From NCBI RefSeq assembly GCF_050908995.1, contig NC_135123.1, forward strand, positions 6,758,001-6,822,000: DNA of 64,000 nucleotides. The letters run 5' to 3'. This document shows positions 9,301 through 18,010 of the stretch, piece by piece. Position 1 is the stretch's first letter. Every line of letters starts with the position of its first letter. A program made the translations under genes and the position numbers. Below the pieces are notes generated by a model. That model was given only the letters and a program-made list of their open reading frames with translations. It did no database searches and was not told the origin of the DNA. The stretch comes from Andrena cerasifolii (Eukaryota; Arthropoda; Insecta; Hymenoptera; Andrenidae).

Positions 9301-11962
9301 TAGCCGTGCGCCAGGCTGATTCTCCGGCCTGCCTGCCGACGCCGCGTTTTCACTCCGGCAACTCCTGATAACCCCCGGAACCGAGAAACTGTTCACCGCG
9401 TCCCGACTACCACGGCGATATTTCCCGCGTCGCGGACGTACGTACTTCCTCCCTAATTCTCGAAGTTGCCGGCTGCGGGCGGATTTCCCGCTCGCTGCTC
9501 CGGCATCGAGGTATTCGGGAGGTTTATTGAAAGAAAGAGCGATACAAGGGGCTATATCGACGTGCGTTACGAAAAGTAGCACGTTTCAAACGCCGCGGCG
9601 AAAATGTGATTTAAGTGAAAACAGCTTCGAAATAAAATTTTTGAAACTATATTATTCAAAACAGGATATTAAGGAATATACATTACAGCATTCATATGAT
9701 ACGAAAATTCAATTATCATTGAAAAAAAAGATTTGTCGGCAGTGCTGTCTAAAGGTCTTATACCGAAAGAATATATTCAATTTTATAACGATATTTTAAC
9801 CGAATAAAGTTTAACTTATTTAAATAAACACGTTTTTCATTGCATTAAAAAACCTTTATCTTTTTATTTTTGCAGTAGGATCCTAGGCAATCTATGAAAC
9901 CGACGCGCGTTACGAAAAGTAGCACTTTTCATTTTTTCTGCGTGCAGTTGTGCATAAGAAAAAAATAAAACGCGCTACCCTTCGTAACGCGCGTCGAAAC
10001 ATAATATGTTTCGCGGCTAAATGCAAACCGTGCTATTTTTTGCAGCAAAGTACCGAAATGTGCTAGCTTTTGTCGCGAAAGAGCGTAACATGCCAAAGCA
10101 TACTACTTTTCGAGAACAAAATCGAAACATTCTGTTTTTCGTGGTCAGAATGAGCAGAGTGGTGCTGGTCTTCGTAAGACAAATGAAATGTGCTACTTTC
10201 CGTAACGCGCGTCGATATGGTCGATAACCGGTACGCGAATTCTTATCGCTGCATGGCTAAATTTCCTAATGTCGGCAACAGGCGAAATAAGCACGTGTAA
10301 CGTAATTACCCACAGTAAAAGACAGCTGTAAAGTTTACAGCAAAGAGAGCCCTCTCACCAAGAGTTTCAGATCAGTTTTTGCTTAGCATTACCTGCATGA
10401 CATTTATTTAGTAATACATAATATATAAAACAAAATTCATGTAAAACGACTTTGTTAAAAATGTAGTAAAAACTAAATTAAAATGCACTAAAAGACTACA
10501 AAATAATTATTTTCTTGTACTTCAATTTTGATGGTGTTAAAATGGTGTTTGATCGCTTTGAATAAAATCGTGGGGCGCCATGTGCAACCAGAAGGTGAAG
10601 TATTAAAATGATTCATATGCTGTTTTGAAATATCGTGCCAACAATTTTATTTAAAGTGATCAAACACCATTTTAACCAGGGCTTGAATAGGTTTCGAAAA
10701 TAACTGTTTCAAACTGTTATGTAAAGGTTCTGACTGAAAGGGTTATTCGGAACCTTTATTCGGAATAACCGTTATAAAGAACCTAAATATCAGACTATAT
10801 TAGTATAAGTTACGGTTCCTATATAGCTCTATAACTTTTATTTTTTAGGTTCTGTAACTTTTATTTTTTAGGGTCTGTATAAGTTACAGAATTTTACAGT
10901 AAATGAAATCACAACATATTACAACTATAGATTACTCTGTGTAACCAAATTGTTTAAAAATTATTATAAATAAGTAAGCAAATATATATTATGTACACAT
11001 TTGTACATATGTATACAAGTGATCCTTGCGTACCGCCGAGTGTATACATATACATAATATATATTTGCTTACTTATTTATAATAATTTTTAAACAATTTG
11101 GTTACACAGAGTAATCTATATCTGTAATATGTTGTGATTTCATTCTTTATAACGGTTATTCCGAATAAAGGTTCTTCATAACTCTTTCAAGAACCGAAAT
11201 CTTTATAATAACAGTTTCAAGCCCTGATTTTAACACCATCAAAATTGAAGTACATGAAAAGATGAAACAAACAGAGGCTCGAAGCTGAATAAAATCGTTC
11301 AAAAATGAGTGACAGAAGGATTCCTGTAAAAAAGTAGCAAACAATAGATCGGTATATAGGCTACAGCGCGACTAAAAAGCTGCGAGAATAGGTTCAAGCG
11401 AACGGCCATCTGGTGGCCGATGCACGAACTACCGCGATGTAGATACTGACAACACCAACGACGACGAATGAATTAATTGGATTTTAATAAAACAAAATGA
11501 TCATTTACCATTGCAGGGAGCCTGGAGATAGGTGCACACGCAGCTTCCAGCCGAAGGGTGATCGTGGTGCTGAGTCCCGAGGCTCTAGGGAACATCTGGA
11601 ACGAGACCAGCGTGGGAGCTGTGCTGAAGCAGTTGTCCTCGCTGGCCACAAGGATTATAGTGATCGCCACGAAGGATATGCCGAGCGTGATGACGATCGC
11701 GAAACGATCGAGTCGAGGCTGCAACGACGCCGGCGATCTCTCCCTCGACCGTTTGAAAATCTTAACCTGGGAGGGGGCCGGTGGCAATACTGGCAAATCC
11801 GCTAACAAGAAGTTCTGGTATCAGCTTCGCCTGGCCATGCCTCCTGTCCGACCGATTGGCAACGAGACCGGCTGCCAGTCGGTCGCTATGATAGTCCAGG
11901 CGAACGGGAAATGCGGACAGCAGAAGGCACGGTCGCGCGAAAGTCTCGAGGTTCTCGTTTAA
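3247..11962 (+). CDS. Ig-TM-TIR receptor, IL-1R/IL1RAPL-like (3' part of gene)
   Basis: The four exons 3247-3380, 3926-4090, 8102-8239 and 11517-11962 join in perfect phase. They encode about 293 residues ending in a natural stop: the end of an Ig domain, one helix, a linker of about 15 residues and a TIR domain of about 150 residues. This order (Ig outside, TIR inside) is that of IL-1 receptors and IL1RAPL proteins, not of insect Toll receptors, which carry LRRs outside. The 5' exons with the signal peptide and further Ig domains lie left of the window. Introns are rich in MITEs. Family assignment rests on motifs only; a role in immune or synaptic signalling is inference. Confidence 0.85.
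3926..4090 (+). CDS. Ig-TIR receptor, transmembrane exon
   Basis: The exon starts after ...GTGTTGCAG and ends at the donor GTAATT; its 165 bases are two to finish a codon, 54 codons and one extra. It encodes a short juxtamembrane stretch (EPQFALGLQNGSWRK, with an N-G-S glycosylation site), then one hydrophobic helix (FLVGMLVLVLLISAGAFYA), then a basic and cysteine-bearing cytoplasmic start and the linker CRDKFAPLEEN. The single helix between an Ig domain and a TIR domain is the type I topology of IL-1 receptor family proteins. The next exon follows after an intron of about 4 kb. Confidence 0.88.
4091..5209. other. Intron sequence, no feature seen
   Basis: CpG-rich intron DNA between the transmembrane exon and the first TIR exon. 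Several open frames overlap on both strands, as expected in GC-rich DNA lacking stops. None has splice sites or a recognisable domain. Confidence 0.6.
5212..6838. mobile_element. Non-autonomous DNA transposon with TA target sites (interrupted)
   Basis: The termini are inverted repeats: the left starts GGGTAGACCGGGGCGGTAGT and the right, read on the other strand, starts GGGTAGAGACCGGGGGTGGT. Both are flanked by TA (5210-5211 and 6839-6840). The part from about 5950 to 6640 is clearly homologous to 56098-56600, so this is a dispersed family. There is no transposase frame. A separate foldback element sits inside it at about 5258-5950. Confidence 0.75.
5258..5950. mobile_element. Foldback insertion nested in the 5.2-6.8 kb element
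   Basis: Two arms of roughly 230-260 bases, about 5290-5515 and 5690-5935, are inverted copies. For example GGTCCCACGATTTTGAAA at 5300 is matched by TTTCAAAATCGTGGGACC at about 5908-5925, and AACGAATTTGAACTTAGA at 5485 by its inverse near 5695. The sister element at 55845-56845 runs straight through this position without it, so the block is an insertion. No coding potential. Confidence 0.75.
6841..8101. other. Intron sequence, no feature seen
   Basis: CpG-rich intron DNA up to the acceptor at 8101. Overlapping open frames on both strands have no domain or splice support. Confidence 0.55.
8102..8239 (+). CDS. Ig-TIR receptor, first TIR-domain exon (box 1)
   Basis: The exon starts after ...ACGAATTGCAG and ends before GTAAGT. 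Its 138 bases are two bases completing an Asp codon, 45 codons and one extra. It encodes DGKECDALVCYHEKDSS, the box 1 motif of TIR domains (D-A-x-V-x-Y with a following acidic residue). Then come the alphaA/betaB region IGIVMPTLESRHRYKC and PLELTHLNQN. The layout copies IL-1R/IL1RAPL TIR domains (I-L-P-x-L-E ... Y-K-L). The usual R-D-x-x-P-G of box 2 is replaced by a T-H-L-N-Q-N-W stretch spanning the splice site. Confidence 0.88.
8240..9553. other. Intron sequence, no feature seen
   Basis: GC-rich intron DNA between the two TIR exons. I see no exon, RNA gene or repeat termini before 9554. Confidence 0.55.
9558..10214. mobile_element. MITE with 4-bp target duplication (ATAT)
   Basis: The ends are inverted repeats containing GCGTTACGAAAAGTAGCAC (left, from 9563) and GTGCTACTTTCCGTAACGCG (right, from about 10190). 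They are flanked by ATAT at 9554-9557 and 10215-10218. The right half carries degenerate repeats of the TIR core (TGCTA-TTTT-CG variants at about 10031, 10060, 10110 and 10190). The 68-residue open frame there is just these repeats. Confidence 0.75.
9901..9996. mobile_element. 96-bp MITE of the same family nested inside it
   Basis: A minimal copy with the same termini (CGACGCGCGTTACGAAAAGT and its inverse ending GCGTCG) is flanked by AAAC at 9897-9900 and 9997-10000. The matching 4-bp duplication size supports a real insertion of the same family into the older copy. Confidence 0.75.
10505..11265. repeat. Older foldback repeat split by the hAT MITE
   Basis: TACTTCAATTTTGATGGTGT at about 10519-10538 is the inverse of the sequence just right of the hAT insertion (ACACCATCAAAATTGAAGTA). 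AAATGGTGTTTGATCGCTTT is likewise matched inversely near 10655-10675. The MITE therefore landed inside an inverted-repeat element. Confidence 0.6.
10669..11234. mobile_element. hAT-type MITE with 8-bp target duplication
   Basis: The element proper is 10677-11226. It begins CAGGGCTTGAATAGGTTTCG and ends TTTCAAGCCCTG, the CAGGG terminus typical of hAT elements. It is flanked by perfect 8-bp repeats ATTTTAAC (10669-10676 and 11227-11234). The centre (about 10903-11143) is a long palindrome with arms of roughly 90-100 bases around a short loop near 11020. No transposase is encoded. Confidence 0.88.
11517..11962 (+). CDS. Ig-TIR receptor, last coding exon (TIR boxes 2-3 and tail)
   Basis: The exon starts after the acceptor ...ACCATTGCAG; two bases complete a Trp codon with the previous exon, and 148 codons run to TAA at 11960. 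It encodes the second half of the TIR domain: ASSRRVIVVLSPEAL matches the S-R-R-L-I-I-V-L strand of IL-1R family proteins, ATRIIVIATKDMPS matches betaE, and KKFWYQLRLAMP holds the FW of box 3. A short C-terminal tail of about 45 residues follows. The domain mediates TIR-TIR adaptor signalling in known relatives; which adaptor is used here cannot be told. The exon is intact. Confidence 0.9.
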
Positions 11963-12194
11963 ACTAGCGAAAGAACGAGCCGACTTCTTTGCCTCCGCCA
12001 CTGCCACGGCCCCTCCTCCCCCCGCACCCGTTCTCCTTTGCCACGCTTGTGCGCCGACAAAACCACGCGAGAACGCGGCGATCGAACGCGCGCGAGACTG
12101 AGGAACTCGCCACCGACAACTAAGCTCGTGATTTCAACGAATTTCCCAACGTGTCGGCGTGGATGGCGGGAAACAGAGGACTGAGAGCTCCCGG

Positions 12195-12586
12195 TCGAGA
12201 ATCGCAAGCATAGCCGATCGAGAATTTCGAGAATCGCAAGCAACAGTTAGAGAGCGATGGCGGCGCGACGTATACCGTCTTTCGATGTCGTCGTCGCACC
12301 GTTACGCGAAATTTTAACGGTTAAGTCGACTTGCACCGCGATAAAACATAGTGGGCGATCGAGAGAGGGAGGCGCAGAGTCACCACTGAGAACCGGCACT
12401 CGCGGTTTTCTTGACTTTTCGCAATGTTTGCATGAAAACGCGAGCTCGCTCACTCACGCGCGATCGTTTTACCAGACTGATGACGTCACAGCCGTGGGCT
12501 TCGCGGTCGCTGGGATATCGTTCGAGAATCGAAAGCATAGTTGATTGGACATTTCGAGAATCGCAAGCAACAGTGACGAAGCGATG
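12195..12586. repeat. Direct repeat pair about 327 bp apart
   Basis: The segments 12195-12258 and 12522-12586 match over about 64 bases. Both carry TCGAGAATCG(C/A)AAGCATAG, then TTTCGAGAATCGCAAGCAAC, then AGCGATGG. The sequence between them is not obviously repeated. Confidence 0.65.
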
Positions 12587-13217
12587 GCCAACCGTCGCGT
12601 TACCCCCGTTTCGAAGCCCTCGAGTCGTGTCGCGAAGTACCCTTAAGTAAGTCGACATTAATCGCGGAAAGTGCCACGCGTGTGTTCTGTTGGTGTTGTG
12701 TGACAGCTTAGCGACCGTGTATGAAACTTTCCTGCTTCGAAATGGATATAGTCGGGACGAAACGGTCGACGGGCCCGACGAGGTATTGCGACTCGAAGCC
12801 CACTTGTTTGAGAACCGAATCCCGCGCGAGAGTCGACAGTCCGAGCATCGATGTAAGTGTTCAAACCAAGCGAGATTCCATTTCCTAATTACGTTCGGGA
12901 GACGCCCTCTCTTGACGACGACAGAAAGAATATATGCTCGTTGAATATTCGACACGAATGCCTTGGAATCGTTCGTGGCGAGCCCAGCTTCTTGGGTACT
13001 TACAGTAGGAAAATTGACGTTATTCGAATCGGACAGCTGGTTGGGGCTTTAAGGTCCGTGGAAAGTCTCGAGGTTTCCTTTCAATCGCCGTCGAAATTCA
13101 CGGTATCGTGTCGAATCGCAAACGTACCGGCTCAGGTGCGTGCGCATCGCGTTTCATTTGAACATTGACGAACCGCCTTTGCGCGACGAACACGTTAAGA
13201 CTCGTCCGTTGTAGCAT

Positions 13218-13223
13218 AATAAA
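13218..13223 (+). terminator. Candidate poly(A) signal for the receptor
   Basis: AATAAA about 1.25 kb after the receptor stop codon, on the coding strand. Use cannot be shown from sequence alone. Confidence 0.25.
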
Positions 13224-15607
13224 CAGGCGCGACACAGGTCGTTTCCTCCTCGAATCTCGCAGGATCTTTCTCTCACGCGCGATTTCTGGCGGGTGACGAC
13301 CTTTCTTCTCAAATTTCAAGTACAGTCTGTCTAGAAGCTTTCGCCTGGTAATCGTTTGGTGCTCGAGAAATCAGTGCCACATTTTAATACGTATATTTTC
13401 TTAATTAGATAGGTATTGGGGGATACTTTTGACGCTCCTCGGTGCTCGTACACGGGGGAAAGGTATTATACGTTACAGAAATTACGAAATTAGTTTTATT
13501 CGCGGAGAGATCTACTTTTCGGACAGCCTGTACTCTCTGTCGGTAACCATGGGAACGGTTGGTTACCGTATCGGGTTACATTTTTATCGCGATAGCCCGC
13601 CAGATGCATGCATGTGATATTGTTCGACGTGCATTGCCTTTGTCGCGCGTATGCAGGTAATATTCCCTCTCATTTGCTCGTTAAACGCGCGAGATTCGAA
13701 GGCGAAACGATGAAATGCGCAGTCTTCCTTCCCGCGGGCACAACGTTTTAAAACACGAGTCCACAGGTGGCGCCACCCGCTCTGCTGTAGCTCCCTCTGA
13801 TCGCCATATTTTGTACTAGGCTCGTGTACGGGGTGTCGGAAAATTCTTGATGCCGAAAGATGGTGGGGAATTCACAGTTCCTAGAATGATCCTGCAAGAG
13901 CGTTCGCACGCGTTATACAAAAGTGAGTGCAGGAGCGACGGGAAGCTTTGCGGGACTGTTTTAAAGCGCGGCGAACCAAAGGGGAAAGATAAGACAAGAA
14001 GACAGAGCGAATCTCGTTGCTCGCATTGCGTAATCGCCACTAAGCACTAAACAAAGCTGGAGAATGAACAAAGCAATGGCGGCCGGTCCTAGAAAGAGGG
14101 TAGATAACGGGTGAACCTATCTCTGTTTTACAACAGGCTATGGATGTATAGTGCATATGAGTGAAGTTACCCGCGCACATCATACATAACAGAGATAGTA
14201 CAGAGTGAGAGGGATAATAGGAAGAAGGATAGGTTCGCCGCTTATCTTCTATTTCCCTCGTACTTCTTCCCACTGGTTGTCACTCTCCAGGTATGTTTAG
14301 AGCTCAATGGTAATCGCTCACGTCGCGTACACCTCATACTTATTTTCTGTGTTTGTATATATTGGATACGTCGGTGCTCCTTTATTTATTTAGCTAGCCG
14401 CATTTTATTTATATCCGTAAAGACTTTAGTGGGCGCCTCAGTTTTCGAAATACGCCGGGACAGCACGCGCCCGCGTATATATCTGGGCACACTTTTCTAA
14501 ACGGATTTCGCGCGATAGAGTAACGAGAACGCATCGAGTATTTTATACTGTTTTGTATATACATGTACAAGGGGCAGAGGATATATAAATATTATACATA
14601 AACATACAGATATATATATATATACATACATATATATATATAGGTCAGTTTTTATACTGTTCTCTGATGAATTATTATACTGTCGTCGTGCGACTACGGA
14701 AGACTTAGAAATCTGTTAACGATAATCCCGTAATTCTAATCCTAGAGTAATCATTACCTGTAAAACTATACAGAGTGGTCTGTTTTAATCCACGAGTTCG
14801 TTTATCTTGGAAAGCGTATTGAACGTGAAAGTATCAAGAATACTTAATTTCTTTATTTCTCGCTTTATTATTATACAGAACGTTGACGGTGCCCGTTATT
14901 ACTATACCATTCCGTGACGCGTTCCGTCGAAATTCTTTAAACCGCGCCGTCGGTTGTTTGTTTACCTTCCAAGTTAAAAGAACTCGTTTTGCGGAGCGAA
15001 ACCGCTCAGCCCCATATATCATAGCGTGTAGCTGTCGTTCGCGTAATTGTGTATTTTAGGCGTCGCAGAGACCGATCCGCGGGAGGTGTGTGTGAGCTTA
15101 ATTTTAAACGTCGCACTGTAATCTCTTTACTGTCAGTATTACGATACACTAGTGTACTTGTCTCGCGGGGAGACGCTCGAGCGGATTCCGCGACGTGGGC
15201 GATCATTGCGAGCCGAGTACGAGCAGAGTATAGACGTAGCAGTTATTACACTCGTTTGTTCGTTTAGCGATAGAAGAACAGACACGAAGATGAGCGCGTG
15301 CACGCCCCCCCTATAAGGGATGACGCGCGCTTCTCTCGTCCATTCTGATCGCATTTCTTTCTTTGTTTTTATACTATACCAATACCTGGTCACGCAACCG
15401 TGACACCCCTCCACCCCGCTCTCTTAGGATTTCTTAGGGTTCAGAACGAGAGGGGAAACTGCTCTGTATCTACACGTTCGCTTTACTTTTCCGTTGCATC
15501 GCGTACGAGTAGCGTCGACGATGTAGTAACGATAGGATATTCGTACCAAAAAACGCAAGGGTCTGTTTCTCTTCGAACCAGAGATTTATTGTTCGTGAAT
15601 GCCGATA

Positions 15608-15613
15608 AATAAA
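15608..15613 (+). terminator. Candidate distal poly(A) signal for the receptor
   Basis: AATAAA at the left edge of the duplicated block. The equivalent position in the second unit (about 24900) reads ATAAATAAGC and lacks a perfect signal. Confidence 0.25.
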
Positions 15614-16193
15614 CAAGAATATTTATATTTCCAGAAACCTTCGGGTTGTTACTCTATTTCTTCGCTGAAACCACTACTGTTTTTATTTTCCAATAATATG
15701 GAAATATCGTTATGAGACTGTAGGCACTTGCAGGCCTAAGTTTGGGACACCATTGAAAAATAGACGTATGGTTTAAATAAATAATTCTCTCCACCTATAT
15801 TTCGCACTTGTTCTACTTAAATTACATAGGCACTTGCACGTAAAGCAACTACCTTCGCTGAATAGTACAATATACGCTTAGTCGTACGACGGACGAGAAT
15901 ACTAGCGCGTTTTAAAGTAATAGGTATACTTTTTAGTTTTTCGATTTTTTTTTGAAAACCGTTTATCGCACGAGAAAAAGTAACAGCACATAAAAGATAC
16001 TCCTTGTCCGGATCTACAACTTTTGTTTGACATATTTTTTTATTTAATCAATAACTTGGAGGATATTATATAAAATCGACTTCACGAGCTGTTAAATAAT
16101 GATTTAAATGTTTAAGGGCCCAGGGGCTCCCTTTTTCGTTATCCGATCGAGCTCAACCTTTACACGGATTTTTTTTTAATTATTTCAAAATAA

Positions 16194-16199
16194 TTTATT
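16194..16199 (-). terminator. Candidate poly(A) signal of ABCC copy A
   Basis: AATAAA on the minus strand about 0.9 kb after the stop codon. It lies in the 370-bp block absent from unit B, so the two genes may end their transcripts differently. A second AATAAA is at 16039-16044. Confidence 0.35.
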
Positions 16200-16709
16200 A
16201 TTTCTAGAGGGTGCGCCGAAAAAAATCTTGAAAAAAAATTTACCAAGAATAAATAAGACCCATCCTAGTATACACGGATAGCCTAGGATACGTGATAGAA
16301 AGGACCTACACTTTTCTTCGGCACATCGCAAAGTAGCCGAGTTTAGTTTAGTTACACCGATAACGACACGATTGTCGTCAGTAATTATTCGCGTTTTGAA
16401 CTTGCGATACGATGGCAAGGACATCGTGGAGGTGACCTCGATGAACGCTGACTCTCTACATACAGTAGGTATAATCCAGTTACGCATAACTTCAGGGTTT
16501 CGATAAAAAAAAGGACGAACTGTTTCATAATACATGTATCGCTGAACGTATATTCTATCTTCCATCGCGCATATTCTATGCTAGAAAGTAAAGTCACACG
16601 CCTCCGTCTCGACAAGCACAGCATTTGTACTTGGCTAGCACCATCGTCAGGGCGAAAGAAAACGAATGTTCCATGTAAACTTCTTCGGAGACAGAGGTAG
16701 AGAGAAAGA

Positions 16710-16724
16710 GGGGGGGGGGGGGGG
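16710..16724. repeat. 15-bp G run (poly-C in ABCC copy A mRNA)
   Basis: A G15 homopolymer lies about 370 bases past the ABCC stop codon, inside the probable 3' UTR. The counterpart in copy B is at 25649-25663, also 15 long. Confidence 0.8.
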
Positions 16725-17090
16725 AGAATGTGCTATGCTTTGTAACATGTACAGCAACGATGATACACCGCGAGTGTTTAAGTACGTACATCATTGGTCT
16801 CGTGTAACGGCCCTGTTTTCCGCTGTAAAAGGACAGCAAGCTGTTTACAAAAAAGTTTTATGCAATAATACTGTATCCAGGAACGCGACTGTATCGGCCA
16901 TAGAGGAATTCCAAAAACAGTGGATCATGATATCGTTTCGCCCCAAAGATCCTAGCAGTCGGTCACAGCACCGTGTGGAAAGTTGCTTCGGTAACTAAAG
17001 GATTCTCAGAGGGGGATATTCGTACAAAAAGTCTATCCATTAAAGACATCAAGTATAGCATTAATTAATATAATAACGGCCCAGACATTA

Positions 17091-18010
17091 TCAAAGGGCA
17101 GTCGTAGTACGATTCTGGTAACTCTCCCTTGCTACTTCCTTCAAGGCTTCGGCCATTGCTGGCCCAGTTTCGTTCACCATGCTACTTAACGCCCCCGTGG
17201 TGTTTTGCAGCAACACGTAAGGAGCGTCAAACTCCTGCGATCGGGAAAATGTCGATTAATTTGCATGATACACTAATTCATCGTGACGCAGTGAGATGGA
17301 AAAATGGACTTACCACGGCGTTGCCGGCGTCCATCAGCAGGATACGATCGCTGTCCATGACGGTGTTAAGTCGATGCGCGATAGTCAGCACCGTGCACTT
17401 CTCGAATTTCCTGCGAATCGTCAACTGAATGAGTTCGTCTGTTCGTGGGTCGACGTTCGCCGTGGCCTCGTCGAGCACCAGGATAGGGTTGTTCTTGACG
17501 ATGGCGCGCGCCAGACAGACAAGCTGCCGTTGCCCTACGCTCAGATTCGAGCCTCCTCCGTTGATGTGAGCCTCCAGACCCATCTCCTTCAATTCAACTT
17601 CCTCCAGCGCCTGCCACAGCACGTTGTCGTCGTAACTGTCGAATGGGTCCAGATTCTTTCTCAACGAACCCGAGAACAGGAACGGTTCCTGGGGGATTAT
17701 GCTAATTTTGGATCTTAAGTCGTGGAGGCCAATCTCAGTGGTATTCACGCCATCTATTTCGATAGCGCCCTCGAGGTTTGCCAAACGGAAGAGAGCGGAG
17801 ATCAGGGACGATTTTCCAGCACCTGTTCTTCCCACGATTCCAACCTTCTCGTGAGGGTAAATTACGAAGTTCAGATTCCTGAGTACTGGTGGCTCCGCAG
17901 GGTCGTATCTCATCATCACGTTTTTGAATTCGACCCTCCCCTCTTCTGGCCAGCTTTCCCTGGGCTTCTTCTCCGGCGTACTTTCCAGCGGTGGTTCGCT
18001 CTCCACACGG
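17091..18010 (-). CDS. ABCC4-like: ABCC copy A, exons 13-14 (NBD2 and C-terminus)
   Basis: Exons 17314-18010 and 17091-17234 encode residues of about 1064-1343. Walker A is GRTGAGKSS (about 1124-1132), the signature is LSVGQRQ, Walker B is ILVLDEATANVD with the catalytic Glu present, and the switch is IAHRL. NBD2 is therefore the competent ATPase half. The last exon gives EFDAPYVLLQNTTGALSSMV and ends with TGA at 17093-17091. It is very similar to copy B; visible changes are T/S, K/Q and G/E. Confidence 0.93.

Larger units (their letters stand above)
11963..15511 (+). other. Receptor 3' UTR / downstream region
   Basis: There is no coding exon after the receptor stop. Candidate poly(A) signals on the plus strand are AATAAA at 13218-13223 and at 15608-15613. 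The stretch at 12000-13300 is CpG-rich and contains a palindromic CRE-like TGACGTCA at 12481-12488. A (TA)n microsatellite lies near 14606-14641. Open frames here show no domain. Confidence 0.4.

Noticed and set aside
10021..10227. 68-residue open frame
   Set aside because: Made of degenerate repeats of the MITE terminal motif.
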